Part shown: positions 59,817 to 64,000 of the stretch, in pieces
How positions within the stretch are numbered: the first letter of the stretch is position 1
How the letters are laid out: the number at the start of each line of letters is the position of its first letter
Source: Oscillospiraceae bacterium
Lineage (GTDB): Bacteria; Bacillota; Clostridia; Oscillospirales; Acutalibacteraceae
NCBI GenBank assembly: GCA_902787025.1
Contig: CADAER010000002.1
Location: 1-64,000, forward strand
Reading direction: 5' to 3'
DNA: 64,000 bases
Made by a program: the position numbers and the translations under genes
Notes under the pieces: generated by a model
What the model was told of the DNA's origin: nothing
The model's input: only the letters and a program-made list of their open reading frames with translations
Database searches by the model: none

Positions 59817-60644
59817 TCAGTTGTTTCTGCGCCAGTGGAAAAGATACTGCTGGGCTATGCCCGCCGTACCCCTCGTGCATCCGGGCAGCCCCGCGGGATA
59901 AAGCTCCTCGAGAATCCGCTTTACCCATACGTCAACGGGAAAGGCGTCCGCCCTGCCCAGTCCGTATAAAAGAGCGCAGGCGGCAACCTTGTCGCCGACA
60001 CCCTTGATTTTTTTGAGTTCTTCCGCCGCTTCGGGAAGCGGAAGGGCTTTTATTTTGTCAAAATCAATCTCCCCGTCGCGCACTTTGACGGCGGCGTCAT
60101 AAATGTATTTCGCGCGGAAGCCCGAACGGATGGGAGCAAGACCGTCAACGCCAGCCTCAACTATCCTTTCGGGAGAGGGAAAAGCGTAATCGCCGCCGTC
60201 AAGCCTGTCCCCGAGCAGAGCGCAGAGCCTCGCCACTATTCCCTTTATCCTCGGAATATTGTTGTTCTGCGAAATGATGAACGAGCAGAGGGCCTCCCAC
60301 GGCTCCTGATTGAGTATGTGAATCCCCCCGCAGAAATCAACCGCCTTTTTCAGACTTTCGTCGGCGCTGTATGCGGCTTTGAGGCTCTCGTAATCGCGGT
60401 CGAGGTCAAAATAGTTTTTCCAGACAGATTGAAACTCCTCTTCGTCAACATTGAAAAGCGTAACCTCCCCGTCCTTTTCCGCGAGAGTCAGCGCTTTTCC
60501 GAAAGCGACACCGTGCCACAGACCGTTTTCATCCGCGCTCCAGCGGAAGGCCTGACCGCAGTCGAGACTCAGCGCGGCGCTGAAACCGGGGGCCTTTATC
60601 ACCGTATTTTTACTGTCAGAGAATGAGGTAAAATTCTGTTGCAT
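59817..60644 (-). CDS. ogg: 8-oxoguanine DNA glycosylase/lyase, OGG1-like
   Basis: Removes oxidised guanine and nicks the backbone. The 275-residue protein has the N-terminal OGG-type domain (LDCGQAFRW, a family hallmark) and the helix-hairpin-helix GPD domain with IKGVGDKVAACALLYGL (catalytic Lys) and FPVDVWVKRIL (catalytic Asp). The NNNIPRIKGIVARL helix also matches clostridial Ogg. Upstream, the spacer holds DnaA boxes and then nth, another glycosylase on the same strand. Confidence 0.9.
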   Translation of the reverse strand: MQQNFTSFSDSKNTVIKAPGFSAALSLDCGQAFRWSADENGLWHGVAFGKALTLAEKDGEVTLFNVDEEEFQSVWKNYFDLDRDYESLKAAYSADESLKKAVDFCGGIHILNQEPWEALCSFIISQNNNIPRIKGIVARLCALLGDRLDGGDYAFPSPERIVEAGVDGLAPIRSGFRAKYIYDAAVKVRDGEIDFDKIKALPLPEAAEELKKIKGVGDKVAACALLYGLGRADAFPVDVWVKRILEELYPAGLPGCTRGTAGIAQQYLFHWRRNN

Positions 60645-60807
60645 CTTTTCACCTTAAAGTTACAAAATTGTAATCAAAAAACATCCGAATCAGTATAAAA
60701 AAGGGCTTGACATAAAGTTTTTATAACCATTTGTAAAATTCCGAAAAAGAACAAAAATCAGCGTTTCCACCCGAAAATCTGCGTAAAACCCTTGAAAAAC
60801 CGCAAAG

Positions 60808-60837
60808 TTATTCACATTATCCACATAGTTATCCACA
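60808..60837 (+). other. Cluster of three DnaA boxes
   Basis: TTATTCACA (60808-60816), TTATCCACA (60817-60825) and TTATCCACA (60829-60837), all in the same orientation, in the ogg-nth spacer. Two are perfect consensus sites. No dnaA, dnaN or rpmH is nearby, so a titration or regulatory site is more likely than the origin. Confidence 0.75.
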
Positions 60838-60911
60838 ATTGACATCTTCGCCGTGAATATACAGATTGTATATTACGCTTATAAAACGGGCATAAGAAAT
60901 CCCGAACGGAA

Positions 60912-61556
60912 TTACGGATTTCCGTCTTTGTTTTTTGAACTTTTGCAAAAGCCGGCCATACAGCAGGAGGCGCAGTCGGGTCTTCTCGCGACGCAGACCG
61001 CCCTTCCGTGAAGCACGCACCTGTGGCAGAAATTGTTGCTCTCCGCGGGGTCAAGTAGCTTTCTCAGCTCCGTCTCAACCTTCTCGGGATTCTTCGTGTT
61101 CACGAGACCGAGCAGGTTCGTTATTCTTATCACGTGCGTGTCCGTAACAACGGCGGGCTTTCCGTAAATGTCGCCCACAACGAGGTTCGCGGTCTTTCTT
61201 CCCACGCCCGGCAGCGTGACAAGCTCCTCTATCGTCGAAGGCACCTCGCCGCCGAAACGGTCGATTATCTGCCCGCACATACCGATTATGTCAGCCGCCT
61301 TCATCCTGTAAAAACCGCAGGAGTGTATTATTCTCTCAACATCCTCCTGTTTCGCTTTCGCAAAAGCGTGAACATCGGGGTATTTTTCAAACAGCTCGGG
61401 CGTGACAAGGTTCACTCTCGCGTCGGTGCACTGAGCCGAAAGCCTTGTGGCGATAAGCAGCTCGAGCGGGTTCGTGTAGTCAAGCGAACACAGCGAATCG
61501 GGATACTCCTTTTTAAGCGCCGCGACGGCGGAATCCGCTATCTGTTTCTTCGTCAT
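60912..61556 (-). CDS. nth: Endonuclease III
   Basis: Iron-sulfur DNA glycosylase/AP lyase for oxidised pyrimidines. The 214-residue protein has LSAQCTDARVN, LPGVGRKTANLVVGD with the catalytic Lys, VVTDTHVIRI with the catalytic Asp, and the C-terminal cluster Cys-x6-Cys-x2-Cys-x5-Cys (CVARRPDCASCCMAGFC). Start and length are normal. Probably co-regulated with ogg downstream. Confidence 0.95.
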   Translation of the reverse strand: MTKKQIADSAVAALKKEYPDSLCSLDYTNPLELLIATRLSAQCTDARVNLVTPELFEKYPDVHAFAKAKQEDVERIIHSCGFYRMKAADIIGMCGQIIDRFGGEVPSTIEELVTLPGVGRKTANLVVGDIYGKPAVVTDTHVIRITNLLGLVNTKNPEKVETELRKLLDPAESNNFCHRCVLHGRAVCVARRPDCASCCMAGFCKSSKNKDGNP

Positions 61557-61646
61557 ATTTTTCCTCCGGAGAAAAAAACAATAAAAATTGTATCTTAATC
61601 TATTTTTTAATTAATTGTAAACTTTGTTAACTTATTTTTCAAGTCA

Positions 61647-61675
61647 TTGATTTTAAAAAACTCTTATGATACGAT
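61647..61675 (+). promoter_or_regulatory. Promoter of the large lipoprotein gene
   Basis: TTGATT (61647-61652), a 17-base spacer and TACGAT (61670-61675), 38 bases before the start. Confidence 0.7.
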
Positions 61676-61712
61676 AAAATCGCACAAAACTCTGATTGGG
61701 AGGATGAACTTG

Positions 61713-63821
61713 ATGAAATCACTCGTTTTCAGGTCAGTAAGTATTCTTATGTGCCTGGCTCTTATAGTAACCGCTTTCACAGCCTGCAAAAAGGGCTCGA
61801 AGAGCGACGAAGGCGTAACCGTCTCGGGCGATGCCTGGTCCCAGGGCGTTCCCTCAACCAAGGTTGACCTTACCGAAGAGGAGATTATCGACCTTGTAAA
61901 AGAGGCTCTCGGCGAAAATATGCCCAAGGATTTCAACGGCGACCTTACGACTCTTTCCGCGGATGAAATTGCGCTTGTCAGAGCGAAAGCGGAAGAGCAC
62001 GGTTATTATTTCACCAAAAACGCAGACGGCACATTCACCGTCCAGAAAACGGTCGCGCTCGTAAATGTCTCCGACGGCAGCGTAGTGGCTCTCGTTGAAG
62101 ACGCTCTCGGCGAAGACGCGGCTAAGGATTTTGACGGCGACCTTGCCTCTCTCGACAAAGAAGACCTCGAAAAGGTCAAGGAATACGCCGAAGACAAGGA
62201 TGTCTACATCGTCACGGACGCGGAAGGCAAGCCCGAGGCTAAGGTTGACGCTTCTAAGTCCTCCGATTCATCCAACAAGAAATACCGCGATGCCGAAACA
62301 ACCACCAAGGAAGTCGAAATGATAAACGGCACGACGGAGAAACCCGGCAAAAAAGAAAACAAGAAAGACAATAACGATAAAGGCGGCTCGGGCGGCTCAG
62401 GCGGCGGCGATTCGGGCAGCGGCGGCAGCGGAGACAGCGGCGGCTTCACCACCGAATCGACAACCTCCTCCATCGAAGGCAGGCAGATCGTAACCGCCAT
62501 CACGGCCGACTGGCTCGAAGGCTTCGAGAACAGCACCTCCGCTCTCTCCGCGGTCAAAGCGACAAGCGACGGCGGAATGGTAGCGGCAGGCTCGTCAACG
62601 GACGGCGCCTCAACCACGGCGTCAATAGTCAAGTTCAGCTCAAACGGCAAAAACCAGTGGGATGACACAATCAAAGGCGTTGAAAACGTGGCTTTCCAGG
62701 ATGTCGCCGTGCTTTCCGACGGCTCGATTATTGCCGTAGGCTATACATTTGACAAGAATATTTCCGAAATCAAAGCGGAATATCTGGATCCCTCGACCTC
62801 CGCGCAGAAGGGTATGGGCGATTTCCTCATCGTCAAATACTCCCCCAAGGGCAAGCTCGACTGGGCAAAGGTATTCGGCGGCTCTCAGGGCGACCTCATT
62901 TACAGCGTGGCGGCATGCCCCGGCGGCGGATTTGTCATAGGCGGCGTATCGAAGTCAACCGACGGCGATTTCGCGGGCATCCCGAAAATCGCGCTCAACG
63001 GTCAGTCCTCCGCTGTCGCGATAAAATTCGCGGACAACAACGCCTCGTCAATTTCCTGGATTAAACAGCTGACAAGCTCAAAATACGCCTGCGTTGAAGG
63101 CATAACCGTAGCCGACAACGGCGACATTTTCACCTCCACCATAGTAAACAAAGCCGATTTCGATTTCGCCTCAATCCCGAACAGCGACATCGGCGGCATG
63201 AAGACTCTCATAGTCAAATACAATTCCGGCGGCGATTATCAGTGGCAGCAGACTCTCTGTTCGTCGGCAGCGACAAAAATGACGTCTCTCGCGGCGGATA
63301 ACGACGGCGGCTGCGTAGTCGCGGGTTACTACTCGTCCGCGGCCCCCACAAACGAGAACAATCTCGGCTGTCTCGGCACCTTCAGCCAGGTTTACAACGG
63401 CGGCAACGCCGGCAGCGCGGACGGCGCGGTAGTCGCTCTCGGCAGCAGCGGCGCCGTTCAGTGGATTTCCGTTCTCGTCGGCTTCTATGTCGATTTCGTC
63501 ACGGATATCGTTCCCGTCTCAACGGGCTATGTCCTTGTGGGCTATTCCAACTCCACAAACCGCGATTTCGCGACTATGCCGGGCGCGGGCGATTACGATG
63601 TTTTCGTGTGCGCCATGAGCCACTACGGCACGAACCAGAAGATGCTCACCTTCGGCGGCAGCGACGCCGACAAGATTCTGGCGGCGTGTGTGCTCAGCGA
63701 CGGCTCGGTCGGCTTCTGCGGCTCAACATCATCGAGCGACCAGGGCTTCAGCAGCCTGTCGCCCTCAGGCTCCTCCACATCGGCGGCGTCATTTGTCTCA
63801 AAAGCGACTCTTACTTACTGA
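61713..63821 (+). CDS. Large repeat-containing lipoprotein, propeller-like
   Basis: A 702-residue predicted lipoprotein with lipobox VTAFTAC. Two helical repeats follow, each built on a LVKEALGENMPKDFNGDLTT-like unit (second copy LVEDALGEDAAKDFDGDLAS). A Thr/Lys-rich and then Gly/Ser-rich linker comes next (about 190-250). The C-terminal 440 residues carry repeated GGMVAAGSS / GSIIAVGYT / GGFVIGGVS / GGCVVAGYY strands, a beta-propeller type seen in clostridial surface proteins. ATG 61713 is chosen because GGGAGG lies 9 bases before it, whereas an ATG at 61704 overlaps that site. Function unknown. Confidence 0.82.
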   Translation: MKSLVFRSVSILMCLALIVTAFTACKKGSKSDEGVTVSGDAWSQGVPSTKVDLTEEEIIDLVKEALGENMPKDFNGDLTTLSADEIALVRAKAEEHGYYFTKNADGTFTVQKTVALVNVSDGSVVALVEDALGEDAAKDFDGDLASLDKEDLEKVKEYAEDKDVYIVTDAEGKPEAKVDASKSSDSSNKKYRDAETTTKEVEMINGTTEKPGKKENKKDNNDKGGSGGSGGGDSGSGGSGDSGGFTTESTTSSIEGRQIVTAITADWLEGFENSTSALSAVKATSDGGMVAAGSSTDGASTTASIVKFSSNGKNQWDDTIKGVENVAFQDVAVLSDGSIIAVGYTFDKNISEIKAEYLDPSTSAQKGMGDFLIVKYSPKGKLDWAKVFGGSQGDLIYSVAACPGGGFVIGGVSKSTDGDFAGIPKIALNGQSSAVAIKFADNNASSISWIKQLTSSKYACVEGITVADNGDIFTSTIVNKADFDFASIPNSDIGGMKTLIVKYNSGGDYQWQQTLCSSAATKMTSLAADNDGGCVVAGYYSSAAPTNENNLGCLGTFSQVYNGGNAGSADGAVVALGSSGAVQWISVLVGFYVDFVTDIVPVSTGYVLVGYSNSTNRDFATMPGAGDYDVFVCAMSHYGTNQKMLTFGGSDADKILAACVLSDGSVGFCGSTSSSDQGFSSLSPSGSSTSAASFVSKATLTY

Positions 63822-63849
63822 GTGAACAAAAAGTTGATATAAACACCCG

Positions 63850-63884
63850 GCGGGGCAGCCTTTATGCGGCTGCCCCGCTTTTTT
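63850..63884 (+). terminator. Terminator of the large lipoprotein gene
   Basis: GCGGGGCAGCC (63850-63860) and GGCTGCCCCGC (63868-63878), then TTTTTT. Confidence 0.9.
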
Positions 63885-63928
63885 CAAATCCCCGCGCGAA
63901 AAAAACCGATTATTTGTAGAATATTACA

Positions 63929-63957
63929 TTGAAATCGGCTTTATAAAATGATAATAT
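63929..63957 (+). promoter_or_regulatory. Promoter of a gene leaving the window
   Basis: TTGAAA (63929-63934), a 17-base spacer and TAATAT (63952-63957). A possible start (ATG 63985 or 63991) lies downstream but too little is present to name a gene. Confidence 0.6.
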
Positions 63958-64000
63958 TTAAAAAGACAAACATAAGAAACGGGATGAAAATGAACAACGG

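Noticed and set aside
60645..60911. Chromosomal origin of replication
   Set aside because: DnaA boxes are present but dnaA, dnaN, recF, gyrB or rpmH are not, and no long AT-rich unwinding element could be defined.

Overview
The window looks like a chromosomal segment of an uncultivated gut-type Clostridia (Oscillospiraceae/Ruminococcaceae-like Firmicute). The grounds are AGGAGG-type ribosome sites, TTGACA/TATAAT promoters with 17-base spacers, many Rho-independent terminators, lipoproteins with Thr/Glu-rich linkers, Rnf genes, a PASTA (pseudo)kinase, and clostridial families throughout. Most core genes are fairly GC-rich. AT-rich accessory patches stand out at about 6.6-9.6 kb, 36.7-39.1 kb and 55.9-57.0 kb. 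No species can be named from this alone.

Layout. 1-6.4 kb: the end of an rnf operon (rnfD end, rnfE, rnfA) runs into envelope genes (an LCP-like gene and a transglutaminase gene, both frameshifted) and a folE-folP-folB-folK folate block. 6.6-9.6 kb: four tandem secreted paralogues of unknown function on the minus strand. 9.6-14.1 kb: trmO, a Gfo/Idh/MocA oxidoreductase and a copper ATPase that ends in a CopZ-like domain. 14.2-22.4 kb: a minus-strand aromatic amino-acid operon (pheA, aroB, aroC, an aroE-aroK fusion, aroQ, aroA, tyrA, aroF). Upstream of it lies a 53-codon, Phe/Tyr-rich leader ORF with mutually exclusive antiterminator and terminator stems. 22.4-28.3 kb: a methyltransferase, a promoter plus cobalamin riboswitch plus terminator driving a large secreted beta-helix/Ig-like protein, a YdcF-like gene with a divergent copy of its 3' end on the other side of that unit, and a Cof-type phosphatase. 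28.3-36.4 kb: an ABC-F ATPase, two related lipoproteins, xth, dCMP deaminase and secA. 36.4-39.7 kb: an AT-rich type IIG-like restriction-modification gene with a divergent XRE regulator, bordered by GTAG-palindrome repeats. 39.7-44.5 kb: a LURP-one-like protein and argC-argJ-argB-argD behind a promoter with an ARG box. 44.6-48.8 kb: a polysaccharide deacetylase lipoprotein, a metal-permease-like protein, an HTH-Fic protein with flanking operator repeats, and tRNA-Ala(CGC) followed by tandem repeats of about 220 bp. 48.8-64 kb: a PASTA pseudokinase, two neutral-ceramidase-like proteins, small enzymes, a DUF2804 gene split by an in-frame stop, an Ogg glycosylase and endonuclease III separated by three DnaA boxes, and a large lipoprotein.

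The observations most worth following up are: (1) the candidate leader-peptide attenuator of the aromatic operon; (2) a cobalamin riboswitch in front of a surface protein rather than a B12 gene; (3) RnfA/RnfE homologues lacking most of the cysteines that hold the intramembrane iron-sulfur cluster; (4) an internal ribosome site in copA that could release a free CopZ; (5) a PASTA protein whose kinase domain has lost its catalytic residues; and (6) self-operator architecture at the HTH-Fic gene. Several genes are interrupted by a frameshift or stop (two near 2-4 kb, one near 58.5 kb). From sequence alone these cannot be separated from assembly errors.
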